64,000 nt of DNA from positions 73,394,660-73,458,659 of the forward strand of contig NC_092810.1 of the NCBI RefSeq assembly GCF_040954645.1. Reading direction: 5' to 3'. The notes beneath the pieces were generated by a model. The model made no database searches. It was not told where the DNA came from and saw only the letters and a program-made list of their open reading frames with translations. Each line of letters opens with the position of its first letter. Positions within the stretch are counted from its first letter, which is position 1. The DNA is from Diabrotica undecimpunctata. Lineage: Eukaryota > Arthropoda > Insecta > Coleoptera > Chrysomelidae. The position numbers and the translations under genes are program-made. This document shows, piece by piece, positions 47,123-58,384 of this stretch.

Positions 47123-47970
47123 AGTTTGATTGTAGTATACCTACTTTGACTTGTTTTCTTCTATTTTTTGTAAACTATATTTATGCAGTAGTTTATTCTT
47201 TTGTGTAGAAGATCCCTGGTTTATATTTAGTGAGAATAACATTTCTTATGTATCATTATCTTATTTTCAGTCAAATCAGGAAAGTATATATTATTATTTG
47301 CCTGATTTGACTTTAATTATTAACTAGACTTTATACTATGTGTAGAGTAAGCTATCTTGCAAGTCATTGTACTTCCCAAGAACAATTTCTGAAGACAGAA
47401 TTCTTCAACAATGTACATCTGAATATATCAGATAGATTGCCCCTTTATTATTATTTTTTTTTGTTATTGCGGACCTGAGCTTCGATACAGATGTACATTC
47501 GTATCACAGGATCTTCCTTAAATAGTGGATTGTCTCGAGGGTATGGCGTCGGGTGGTTCATGGCACATACGGCTGTCGTCTCCGAGGAGCGCTGTCGTGG
47601 TTTAACAGTGGACTATGGGCTACTGCATTCATACCAACATGGTCTCAAATTGATCCTTTGGTAGAGTCCGTGTACAGTACCAAAGTCTGCAGATACCCGA
47701 TTAATTTTCTCCCCTCATTTTAGTCTAATGAATACTAAAATTCATTGGGTAATATGCATTTATATTCCCCTGAGCGTTTCCCTCAAAAACTGTAAGTATA
47801 TACATATTATAATTATTAACTTTTTATTATAGACTTTATGCTACATAATTTTTTCTGGTTACTTTATAACAGTACCTTATTTAATTTCAGTTTAATAAAT
47901 ACTAAAATTTAATAAATATTTTTTTATTTTTCTAGAGATGTTCTGTGTAGTAATGTATTAATAAAAAAAA
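47123..47970. other. Non-coding, with short repeats
   Basis: No gene is seen. It contains a 12-bp inverted repeat at 47269-47312 and degenerate copies of an AGTTTAATGAATACTAAAAT unit at 47728 and 47888, which recur at 48468 and 48706. Confidence 0.5.
47269..47312. repeat. 12-bp inverted repeat
   Basis: AGTCAAATCAGG (47269-47280) and CCTGATTTGACT (47301-47312) are exact reverse complements with a 20-base AT spacer. Confidence 0.8.
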
Positions 47971-48380
47971 TTATTAAAAATCCTTTATAAAAGGTATATA
48001 ATTTAAAAATCCAATCAGTGCACTAGGTATACATGTATTGAGCCACTAAATATGTGGGTAACAACCCGTTAAAAATTGTTGGTTTAAATTTAGTTTACTT
48101 TGTATGGTATTAAATATTATGATGTTAACTACCAGTGGATTTGGCAACATGGCGACGTACCAAATCCACTGGTAACTTTAACATTATAATATTTAATACT
48201 ATACAATGTAAACTAAATTTAAATCAACAATTTTAAACGGGTTTTTACCCATATATTTAGTGGCTCAATACATGTATACCTAGTGCACTGATGATGGAAC
48301 ATGGATTCCGAAAACGTTTTGTGATATAGCCCGATTGGGTTTTTAAATTATATACCTTTTATATAGGATTTTTAGTAAAA
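47971..48380. mobile_element. Foldback element with asymmetric arms
   Basis: The arms are inverted copies around a 15-base centre in ACCAGTGGATTTGG/CCAAATCCACTGGT (48131-48174). The right arm contains CTGATGATGGAAC-loop-GATTCCGAAAACG (48286-48316) and continues to CCCGATTGGG. The left arm jumps from CCAATC to AGTGCACTAG and so lacks about 43 bases holding that hairpin. A single-arm relative lies at 25375-25680. Similarity to it continues past the palindrome to about 48440. No protein is encoded. Confidence 0.85.
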
Positions 48381-48554
48381 TGTTTTGTTATATATGGTAT
48401 GCAGCTAACTACAGGAACTTAGATTCTTTGTGGATTTTAATTTATTATTGGTAAATTAATCATTTCAGTGTAATGAATACTACAATTCATTGGGTAATGT
48501 TTTTTTTTTATTTTCCCCAAAAAACATCTGAAAATCTGAAAATTATTTTGTTAT

Positions 48555-48690
<136 letters not shown>

Positions 48691-48799
48691 TAATATAACA
48701 AATTTTAGTTTAACGGATACTATAATTCGTTGTGAAATCTTTAATTTTCCTGAGTAATACTCTAATTTTTTTATGAATAATGAACCCCACTTAGACGTC

Positions 48800-49612
48800 G
48801 GGTCTAAGCGTGACGTTCACCGACCTCTTCTTCTCCGCACACCATGCCACCGTCCTTGTGGAAACAGTTCGGTGACTATCTCCAGCTTCTGGTCCAATGG
48901 CATGTCATACAGAGCAGAGGTGTCGAAATGCTTCATTGCGATCTTATACCCTTCACCCCAGATGTCCTCGTCCAGCTTGTCACACAGTCCCCTCCAGTGC
49001 CTCTTCTTCTTGACTCGGATCCTCCTATTCAACTCTTGCTTCTCCGCACGGTAAGACGTATTCACACGTTCCACCTCTTCCGCGCTCCGACGTATTCCCG
49101 CCCTTTTCAAGTGCCGGCGAAGGGCCACGCACTCTCTTCTCAGTTGCTCTATCTCGACACACCACCAGTAAGGCATTTTATCCGTACGCTCAGTCCCAAT
49201 TTTACTCATATGCATCGCGGCTTTCATAACCTGCTCGAGACCTTACACCGAAGGCGTTAGACGTCAAGCCCCATGTACCTCCTATCTAATACTCTCATTA
49301 TATACACCCCAATCCACCTGATATCTCCGGCACCTCGACAGGCAAGGTTTGGGTCTACCCTTAACGTTCCCTGTCTTGCCAATCGAGAAGCCGATGAATT
49401 GATGCTCCGTGCCGGTATACTTCGCCAGTACTACCCAGTCCTTGACACATCGGGCGGTTTCCTGCGGACCGAGGGTGACGTCGATGTACAATCTGGAATT
49501 GCCTCTCACAAAAGTTGGCTCCAAACCTGTGTTTAAAACCACTAGATCTAGTGCCTCGATCAATTCCCTTAACGTTTGACCCCGAGTGTCAGTGATCGGC
49601 GAGCCCCATTCC
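48800..49612 (-). pseudogene. R1/Loa-like LINE relic: endonuclease C-terminus and linker
   Basis: The minus strand reads WGSPITDTRGQTLRELIEAL, LDLVVLNTGLEPTFVRGNSR and IDVTLGPQETARCVKDWVVL, then TGTEHQFIGFSI. This is the end of an apurinic-type endonuclease as in R1/I-group LINEs, with the final DH replaced by EH. A charged linker before reverse transcriptase follows (VEIEQLRRECVALRRHLKRA, RAEKQELNRRIRVKKKRHW). The region is GC-richer than its surroundings. Reverse transcriptase is absent. One frame break lies at 49228-49281. Confidence 0.8.
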
Positions 49613-51330
49613 GGGATTCCGAGCTTCCCAAATGCAAGTTTGAAGGTTTATGGAACTTGTATCTACTTGTGTTTATCAGAAAAGGTGTCTTGTTCTCTTC
49701 TAATATCTAAAAGTCACGTGGCTCCTCTAAAACCCTTGACCTTCCCAAGATTGAAACTCATGGGTGCGCTATTGTGTCATAAACTCACCTCAAAGATATC
49801 GGACATTATTAAAGAAAAATTACCTCGATTAGACTCTATAAATATGTGGTCGTATTAAAAATGGTTCTCACTTGGCTTTGTTCACATCCTTTTCGTTGAT
49901 CCCAATTTGTAGCAAATAGGGTTGCACAAATTTTACATAATTCCTCTAACGCCCACTGGAGGCACGTACGATTCAAAGAGAACCATGCCGACATACTCTC
50001 CCGAGGAATGTTACCCTCTAAAATATTAAACTCTTCCTTATAATTTCACGGTCCTCCATTTTTAAATCCAATTCTTCACGCTCGAAATGATCAAATAGAT
50101 TTTTTCACATTACTGTCTGATGGGTCTCCAATTTCCCAAAGTTTGTAAGATTTTTAGCCTTTATAATTAGATTCATTAATAATACTAAACCGCTTTCTCG
50201 CACATTTTCCCATACTCTGAAGTTTCACTGAAGTTTAAAACTCTGAAGATTATTAAGTTGATCCAGTAATTTTACTTCTCAAATGATATTGCCAAATTTA
50301 AGAAAGGTAAAAAAAACTGTATCTTATGAGTGTCTTTACCCTTAAATCCCTTTTTTGGATAAGAATAAAGTACTTTAGGTGGAAAGCCACCTTGAAAACC
50401 CAAATGTTACACTTAGTCAAAAATATTCTCTTGTCCTTTCCTCAAAAAATCATGTAGTTCGTCTTATTCTCCGCAGAGAATATGTCAGACTCTATCAATC
50501 AGGTCCTCAAAATACTCTGTCCCAAATTCGTATCAAATATTGACGTTTGAATAGACTAAGAGAAGCCAAAAGGTCATTCACCAATATATGGTTTGTTTCA
50601 AGTTACGTGCTAATCCCGCTACCCAGATTATGGCAGATTTACCAAAAAAAAAACGTTTAAACTCCTCTAGAGTATTTTTACTTATATATTTTGGCGGTCA
50701 TTTTCAGATAAAGGCTTCCACCTATATTAATAAGGTCCTATATTGCTCTTTTCATTTGCCTGCCGACTCGATCTGTTCATATTGAAGTCGTTTGTGGCCT
50801 CTCTATTTTTAAAGAAAAAGGAAAGCTCCCGCTCTAATTAATAATTTTTGGCCTCATTCCATATTCACTGGAAAACTATAATCCCTCGAGCCCCTCATAA
50901 TAGTGGTATCTGGGAAAGTGCTATAAAGAGCTAAAAGCTTCATATACGTAGGTGGCTCCTGGGATATATTAAGCTTACGTTCGAAGAATTCATGACGGTT
51001 CTCGTTTAAATTAACGTTGTGCTCATTTCCAGGCCTCTTTAATCCCTTTCAAGTGATCCTTCTGATTTAACGTACCTTACTTCTGGATACTTTCATCATC
51101 TCTTCTCATCTCTTTCCCTGAAAAAGATTTGATCAATATTCTTAAAAATAGACTCAATTTATAGCAACATTTGTCCAACCTCCAACAATTTGTTTTGAGG
51201 TCTTTCCCGGAAAAGATGGCCGAGTAAGAATTGCCTCGGCCAAAACTAAAGATGGAGTCTTCAAACGTTCTATTAGCAAATTGTGTCCTCTACTTAATGA
51301 TGATTTAAATACAAAATTAAAGAGTATTGC
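49613..51330 (+). pseudogene. BEL/Pao relic: RNase H to integrase C-terminus
   Basis: The plus strand gives NASLKVYGTCIYLCLSEKVS and LTFPRLKLMGALLCHKL (RNase H). Next, in other phases, come SSNAHWRHVRFKENHADILS and SRGMLP. An integrase zinc region follows near 50500-50600 (MVCFKLRANPATQIMADLPK). Integrase core remnants run from 50690 to 50950 (FGGHFQIKA and PLIIVVSGKVL, the decayed HHGGIW block). The C-terminal module VFPGKDGRVRIASAKTKDGV with KRSISKLCPLL lies near 51200-51290. It is heavily decayed and separate from the two minus-strand BEL copies. Confidence 0.82.
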
Positions 51331-51350
51331 CAAGGTCTCCTCTAAGGAGG
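51328..51350. repeat. 10-bp hairpin at the end of the BEL relic
   Basis: AAGGTCTCCT and AGGAGGCCTT pair over 10 bp with one G-T wobble across a 3-base loop, just beyond the Pol C-terminal block. Confidence 0.65.
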
Positions 51351-52099
51351 CCTTGAAAGATCGCGAAGTAGCAGTTTTTTATCTAATATAGAGAAGCTGT
51401 TCCTCTACACTTGGTCGTTTAGAGTCAACCTTAAACTGTAGGTCCCGTATATCTATGTACATAACTATTCAGTCACAACACAGATACAATGATTGATTTT
51501 ATGTCATCTACACTAGCTGTAACTAAGTGAAAATTATTATTATCTCTCGTAGGTGTGACCATTAATAGAGTTTACTATGATTCGAATGTAATCATCTACA
51601 TTAAAACGTCTGTCAATAAAAACTAAAGGTGACCAGCTATCAGATTAAAATACAATTAATATCCTATGAAAAGGCAAGATCAAAATTCGTTGAAGAACAC
51701 GACACGATTTCATTCACCAGACCAATTTTATCTACAGTTACGTAATTAAGTCAGGTAGCAGAATATCGAGATATCAGCGTAAGACATAAAAATGACCTAT
51801 ATGAACTAAGTCCAAAAGTAAGTAACCTAAGTCGTGATACAAAGTATTATAAACCATTCGTTATAAACCTCTGAGCTAATTATTTGAAATCGACTACCTT
51901 GCTATAAAAACTCTGTCTTGTAGATCTGTAATCCTTAAATAATTATTTTTAAGTGCTTCAATATTCAGAATTTCCGAACACCTAGACAATTATTGTTTAC
52001 ACATTGCTTCCTAAACGATCAAAAATTTGTCTCAACAAAAAAATGTGTTATCTTTCAAATTGGTTTCACTAACATGATTGTAATTTATTACGCTTTGTA
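51351..52099. other. No gene recognised
   Basis: AT-rich sequence without a supported feature. It may include the decayed 3' end of the BEL relic. Confidence 0.4.
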
Positions 52100-52250
52100 C
52101 TTCTTCTTTTTCTTCTTTTTATGTAGACATTACTTTGTCTGTTTTTTAATGTGATTCCAGTAAGTTGTCGTTCCATTCTTTTCGTCGTCTTCCTACTGAT
52201 CATCTTTCTATTGGGGAACCGTCTCTTGACGTCTTTACTACTCTATTTGT
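52100..52250 (-). pseudogene. LINE 3' tail fragment
   Basis: This is nearly the same as 38405-38530 (TTTATGTAGACAT, CCAGTAAGTTGTCGTTCC, TATTGGGGAACCGTCTCTTG). On the minus strand it encodes a GSP then GRPRKR-type LINE C-terminus. It is 5'-truncated to about 150 bases. Confidence 0.7.
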
Positions 52251-52699
52251 TGTCATCCACAAAATAAATATTCGTAACACATATCTAAATTTGTTATGTA
52301 TATAAACTCACCTGTGACATGTGTTTCATGCATAACCTGACATGTAACAGGTTTTCTATGATATTTTTAATTTGTTGTATTACTTTCTACCCAAGTGTGT
52401 AGTTTTCTTAGCTCAGAGATCAATACAAATTTATAACTATATTACAAAAATATGTTTTGCTGAAACAATATAGATGAATTGGTCTTTCTGCTTCCTTAAA
52501 AAAATAGTCAACATTGACATGTTGGGTTATGAAAATTACCACCTCAGTTTTCTCCTAACTATTCGATTTGAAAATCTGTCTCTGAGTGATACATTCAACA
52601 TTGACCTCTTCATTGTTCCACTTGTATTTTATTGATTCCTTTAATTAAAGGATCCTAAAAAGTGAAAAAAATATTTGTTGTTTATTTAAACGTTTCTTA
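52251..52699. other. No gene recognised
   Basis: AT-rich spacer to the Tc1-like element. Confidence 0.4.
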
Positions 52700-53069
52700 T
52701 ACACTCTGGGCCAAAATTAACCGGCCACCTTAAAAATGGGTAATTTTTGATTTCTTACATCTCCTAAACCTGTTGTCCGATTTAAGTGATTTTTTTAATA
52801 TGTTATAGCCTTATTCCTTGACAACTTCTTTATAATAATATGGTTGCTAAAAAGGTAAATTTTCATTGTATACCGGGTGTACGAATTAAACTGTGTTTTT
52901 TTCCTAAAGTTTGCATCACCCTGTGGAATATTCTAGCATTTATAAAATATTGAAATTAAAACCTTACTATAGCCTTATGTTTTCTCAACATTTTGTTTTT
53001 TGATTCATTCGCTTATGTTGGATAATACAAAGTTCGGTAGATTAACAACTAGCCATGTTTTTCATCAAT
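52700..53069. repeat. Tc1-like left terminal inverted repeat
   Basis: Inverted partner of 54472-54841 with scattered differences. Shared strings include CCAAAATTAACCGGCCACCT, ACCGGGTGTACGAAT and ACAACTAG.CATGTTTTT. Confidence 0.92.
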
Positions 53070-53329
53070 ACAGACGATTTAACTCACCAGCAAAATTAAC
53101 CCCATCACCTTTATTATTGTTTTGTTTAAATTAGTGTCATCGAAGGATTTTTGACATATAGTCGTTGTACGACATTTTTGCAAATCTGTTTCCGAGTTAA
53201 TAACAATTCTTGAACAATTTGTAATTAAAATTGTAATTTTTATGTCATTGTGAGCGAATATTGTTAAAGTTGAAATTTTAGTGCTTATTTATTGTTTGTG
53301 ATTTTAAAAATCGTTCCACTCGTTCCAAC

Positions 53330-54328
53330 TGGTGCTACTAGGGCAGTGGCTTGAGTTGATGCTGGTTACAGTCAACGTCATATCGCTGGTATACTCGATG
53401 TACCCAGAACTACGGTACAAGATACCATCAGACGATTTCGGGAGACAGGATCGTACAACCGCAGGCTAGGTCAAGGCCGAAACGATGCACTTCAGTTCGT
53501 GATGACCGCTTCATTGTCACTAAATTATTGAGAAATCGCTTTTGCACCGCTCCTGAAGCTCGTAGGTATCTTCTTGAGGTGAGAAACGTTAGTATGAGTA
53601 GACAAACGATTAGAAGACTGACAGAAATAAACTTGAGGGCTTTTCGTCCAGCTCGCACACTACTACTGCTCTCATAACACCGTAGGGCTAGACTTCATTT
53701 TGCTCGAGAATATGCTAACTGGACTATGGCAAAATGGAAGAATATAGTGTTCTCAGATGAGAGCAGAATAGCCCTAAAACGTCCAGATGGACGCCAAAGT
53801 GTCTATAGGCGTTAAAATGAAAGGTTTGCTGCATGCACTATAACCGAAACAGTGACTTACCGAGGAGGGTCAATAATGATTTGGGGAGGTATTTCTTACG
53901 AAGCGCGTACTGATCTTGTTGTGTTCGGTAGAGGCAGTGTGAATGACCAAGTATACGTGCATGTAGTTCTTCAAGACCATGTCATGCCTTTTGCACCATT
54001 CATTGGTAATAACTTCAGACTAATGCATGACAATGCACGTTGCCATACAGCAAGATCCACCCGTGAGTACCTTAATGAGGTCGGGATTCAAGTTCTACCA
54101 TGGCCAGCACACAATCCCAATCTTAACCCAATTGAGCATATCTGGGACAACCTCAAAAGACGGGTAAGAGCAAGAGTACCAGCCCCTGTATCCTTTGAAG
54201 AGCTGAAGACAGCTGCGGTAGAGAAGTGGCACAATATCCCCCAATCTGATATCCCGGATATCATGAATGGATTGCCAAACCGGCTCCAAGAAGTCCTAAG
54301 GGCTAGAGGCGGCAACACCCATTATTGA
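53330..54328 (+). pseudogene. Tc1-like transposase (DD34E)
   Basis: The N-terminal helix-turn-helix text is RHIAGILDVPRTTVQDTIRR and FRETGSYNRRLGQGR (53380-53470). Broken text then holds the first catalytic Asp in VFSDES (near 53755). The open frame 53852-54328 carries RGGSIMIWGGISYEARTDLV and LMHDNARCHTA (second Asp), then WPAHNPNLNPIEHIWDNL with the Glu 34 residues after that Asp, giving DD34E. Transposases of this class excise and insert at TA. Stops and shifts between 53500 and 53830 inactivate it, but the last 158 residues are intact. Confidence 0.93.
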
Positions 54329-54471
54329 TACCCAATTTTTTTCAATTAGACTTTGATTTCCAAAATATTGTTAATTTGAATTTTCTTCAAAGATTTTATT
54401 CATTGGATTTTTACTGTAACAAATGACTTTTTTTCAAAAAGATAATTTTTTTTCTTCCGCGGAGATAAAAA

Positions 54472-54841
54472 TTGATAAAAAACATGTCTAGTTGTTAAAG
54501 CACCTAACTTTTGTATTATCCAACATAAGCGAATCAATCAAAAAACAAAATGTTGAGAAAGCATGAGGCTATAGTTACGATTTAATTTCAGTATTCTACA
54601 AATGCTAGAATATTCCACAGGGCGATGCAAACTTTAAGAAAAAAACACAGTTTGATTCGTACACCCGGTATATAATGAAAATTTACCTATTTAGCGACGA
54701 TATTATTATAAAGATATTGTCAAGAAATAAGGCTATAACATATTAAAAAAATCACTTTAATCGGACAACAGGTTTAGGAGATATAAGAAATCAAAAATTA
54801 CCCATTTTTAAGGTGGCCGGTTAATTTTGGCCCAGAGTGTA
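54472..54841. repeat. Tc1-like right terminal inverted repeat
   Basis: Inverted partner of 52700-53069, ending CCCAGAGTGTA before TA. Confidence 0.92.
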
Positions 54842-56095
54842 TATTAAAAAAAATGGCTGAAATCAATGTTGTAGATTATAAAAAATTCTTTAATTTTGAG
54901 AGTTTTCAAATAGAAATACATTAAAAATTGTCCAAAATATTTGCATAAAACCCTTATTTTTGTTATGTTGTTGTCTTAGGTAAAACGTTGCTCCTAAACA
55001 TAGGAGCGACACAGGTACACGAGAAGGCTTAAGACGTAGGTACATATAATGTCGATTATAATAATAAACTATAAAAAAAATTGTGAAATGCTTATATTAA
55101 TAGGATGGAAGAAGATAAATTGGTTAAGATTGCTTGAGGTAAATCACCAGTAGAACATTAAAGCATGGGACGGAATACAGGTATGTTTAAGAATATATCC
55201 GTAATTTACTCAAAGATTAAGAATAAACAAGAAAAAGATAACCTACACAGGAAACGTCTGTTATGTAAAGTAATAAAAAAGTACAATGTACAATCTTTAT
55301 TAAATTATGAAATAAGTTTTTTTTAGATCAAAAAAGGTAAATATTTTTTATCATATTTTTAAATTTAACTTAAATATTATAAGCGACATCTAACAATTAT
55401 TATAATAACAATTAGCTAGGCATCTCATTTGATCAGTAGAGAAAACAGCTTTTAGCGATGACTTCCATTTTTTAAAGAGGCCGCTGTATCCACTGGTAAA
55501 CACATAAGTATGTAAATCATGTAAATTTTATGAGTCCTTACCTCTAAAGGTTAAAGCTAAATGTTATGAGATAAAATATAAAAGCAATTTAAGTATATTT
55601 TTCTTAAATTTCGGTTTATTTCTCAAACTTTTCAAATTATTAAAAATAGAGTTTTTTTAATAAAAAAGAAATCATACCAACCACACTAAAATTTTACTGT
55701 CATGTACCCAATATGTTTTAGGCTAGCTACTTACTAGAGATAATAGTTAGAATTGCTTCGTTATAAAAAACAAAATAAAAAATAATAGAATCATCGAACT
55801 AGTAACTATGAAAATTATCTTCAAAGTATGATATATAACAATACAAACGTGTTGGATGATTTTAGTATTTAGTTAGACAAATAAATCGACTCCAACATAT
55901 AGGGTCTTTAATTAAGCGCTTAGTGTATTCAAATCTAAATAAAACAAAGTGTGTGTGAGATATCATCGACATTTTTTATTTGTTTAATTGGTAATGTAAA
56001 TTTACTACCTATTTTATGAATTAATCCATACACTAAATTAAATATTAGTTTGAAAGGCCTCTCGATGCTACCATGTATGGAATATAACATCGTTT
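54842..56095. other. No gene recognised
   Basis: AT-rich sequence; no protein family, RNA gene or structured repeat could be seen. Confidence 0.4.
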
Positions 56096-56480
56096 AAATT
56101 TTATTGCATAAATCAGGTTGAATTTAACCGTTGGCGTGGATTATGTCGGCTTTGAGGGCTATTATTTGCATAGATTTACTATTGAAGAAAACCCCATAAG
56201 AAAGAGTCTAACGGGATCAAATCGTACGATCTCGGTGACGTTCACATCACCTCCAACTGAGATGACCATATCCTCAAATAGCACGTACATAATGTCCAAT
56301 GTGACATGAGCTATGTGGCAAGTAGCGTCGTCCTGTTGAAATAACATGCAGTTGGTGTGTACATATCTTCCAATTCAGGTCAAAAGAAGTTGGTAATCGT
56401 TGAGGGTGATCACCATACCAATGTCATTCTCAAATAAATATGAACCGATTAAGCCGCCAGTTAGAGGTACATGTTTTTAG
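56096..56480 (-). pseudogene. Mariner-related transposase C-terminal relic
   Basis: The minus strand reads MLFQQDDATCHIAHVTLDIM, with the second catalytic Asp in QQDDATCH. In another phase it reads RSYDLIP.DSFLWGF, the block holding the third acidic residue in this group, then YANNSPQS. No terminal repeats were found. A DNA motif array for a different element begins at 56494. Confidence 0.75.
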
Positions 56481-56500
56481 CTTATATCACATTCCCTAAT

Positions 56501-56770
56501 AGCAGACTACGTCCAGTGGACGTCCATAGTACGTCCCTCACAGACGTTAAGAACGTCCCTCGAACATCCTCTTTGGTCCCAAGGATATCCTTTTAACGTC
56601 CTATAATGGTCCGAATGTCGCTGTGCCAAACGTCCTATGGACGTCCATTTAACGTCCGGAACGGACGTTGGTTGGACGTACAGGGACGTTAATTGGACCT
56701 TAATCAAACGTCCATAATACGTCCGGTGTACTTACTTGAAGGACTTTTGTGACGTCTTTCGGACGTATAT
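56501..56770. repeat. Left ACGTCC motif array
   Basis: About 18 copies of ACGTCC, or its complement GGACGT, with degenerate variants occur in 270 bases. Examples are ACTACGTCCAGTGGACGTCC and GGACGTTGGTTGGACGTACA. Confidence 0.9.
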
Positions 56771-58384
56771 TTTGGCGCTGAGGATGTAAATAAGACGTCA
56801 ACGCCATTGTATAAAGTAATAAAAGTAGCGTCATCCTGTGCGTATTAAGAATGTATTTTGAGCAATAAAACATAAATGTTTAAAGGAACTTTTTTTATTT
56901 ATTTTTATTTATTATTACATGTATTTATATTTATTTATTAATAACAAATGAAACAAATTCAAAATGCAACATTATAAAAATATACACAAAATTACAGATA
57001 AAAATAAAATAAACATGAATAAAATAAATAAGTACACATTTACAAAAAGTATCATTTTGCATTTTAGTGCTTCAAATAGTACCTAAAGCTATTGATACAG
57101 AAGTTTCAGACCATATCTATATTTGAACCATAATTAGTTCTGCGGTAAGGAACATGGAAATGTGAATTCTGATGTAGTGAATGGGGAGGAATATGAAAAC
57201 AAACTAGCTAAAGCAATTCAGGAGATTGGTTATTTTATGAACAAGCTTATAAATAAAGATTGAAAGGTAAGAGAAGAAACTCTTCTGGTAAGAGAATCCA
57301 GATTCAAGAAATTGATCATACCAGAATAAGAATATGGTCTACACAATTTACAAGAACAGTAGATGCTTGTAGACAAGTTAGTATAAATCTAATCGACATG
57401 AAAAATGTTTTTTAATGCAATTATAACATAATCAGTGTAAATTAGTAAAAGTTGAACGACTAGACAGGAAACCATACTGACCACTATGAAGCTGATTCTT
57501 CAGATTTACTGTCAAAAAATCAGTCAGTAAAGCCTCGAAAATTTTAGGAATAGCAAAAAGAATTATAAAGGAACGATAATTAGAAATCAATGATTTAAGG
57601 ATGAAATCAATAAATAAATTGTGATGAAAAGTGACCCTTCATCATCATCATTATCTCCAAAATCCATGGTGGGTCTTGGCCTGATTAAGGATAAGTCTCC
57701 ATTCTATCCTATTCTTCGCCTTTCGGCTTTCCAGTTTCGTAATCCCAACATTCTCAAGTCTTCCTTCACCTGATCCTTAAATCGTGATCTGGGTCTGCCT
57801 CTCCTTCTCACTCCGTCTCTTCTTTGGTTATAAATATGTTTTGTGAAATGTGACCGTTAGTCAGAGATTTACTAAAGATAAGCCATATAGGTCTACAGAA
57901 AAAGAATGCACAATTCCTTAAAAATAAGTTAGGATATTCCGTCTGGATCAAGACCTTTATTGGTATTAAGACACTGTAAGCATGCTAGAATGTTACAAAT
58001 TTTAATAGTTAAAGTCTTTGACTACACTTGTTTAGACAGGAGAAAGAAGGATTGTGGATACTGCTAAAGAAATTGGCAAAATCATTGAAAATGACTGTGG
58101 TTCACTAAAAACAGAATCACTTCCCTTATCCCTTCCCATTCTGATTTCCCTTACAATTGTGTGGTCGGCAATGAAAAGCAGACAAGTCAATTTTTCAGTT
58201 TTAAAGTTGAAATCATGTATGAAAAAGATCAATACTTAATATGAAAATTTGTCTGTTTTATTTCAGCAGTAGATAAATTTTTAGGTACCTATTTTTAATA
58301 AATAAAAATGTCTTAAAAATTAACTGCCTAACGCAAATTAAATTTTATTTCTATTTTTATTTAATCATCTGCCTTCTCTTTAGA
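56771..58384. other. Transposon interior, mostly unassigned
   Basis: Apart from the LINE tail at 57636-57840, no protein could be recognised. A 61-residue plus-strand frame (58054-58239) has no family signal. Confidence 0.4.
57636..57840 (-). pseudogene. LINE C-terminal tail inside the transposon
   Basis: The minus strand encodes NQRRDGVRRRGRPRSRFKDQ, VKEDLRMLGLRNWKAERRR and a final RPTMDFGDNDDD, with a (TCA)n tail at the left end (57640). This is a 5'-truncated LINE end. Confidence 0.75.

Larger units (their letters stand above)
52700..54841 (+). mobile_element. Tc1-like DNA transposon with long terminal inverted repeats
   Basis: The element starts TACACTCTGGGCC and ends with its inverse. 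TA lies on both sides (52698-52699 and 54842-54843). The inverted repeats are about 370 bp (52700-53069 and 54472-54841), long for Tc1. A decayed DD34E transposase lies between. Total length is 2142 bp. Confidence 0.93.

Noticed and set aside
48773..49260. Plus-strand frames of 93 and 138 residues in a GC-richer patch
   Set aside because: They are antisense to the R1-like LINE linker and endonuclease, which has clear motifs.
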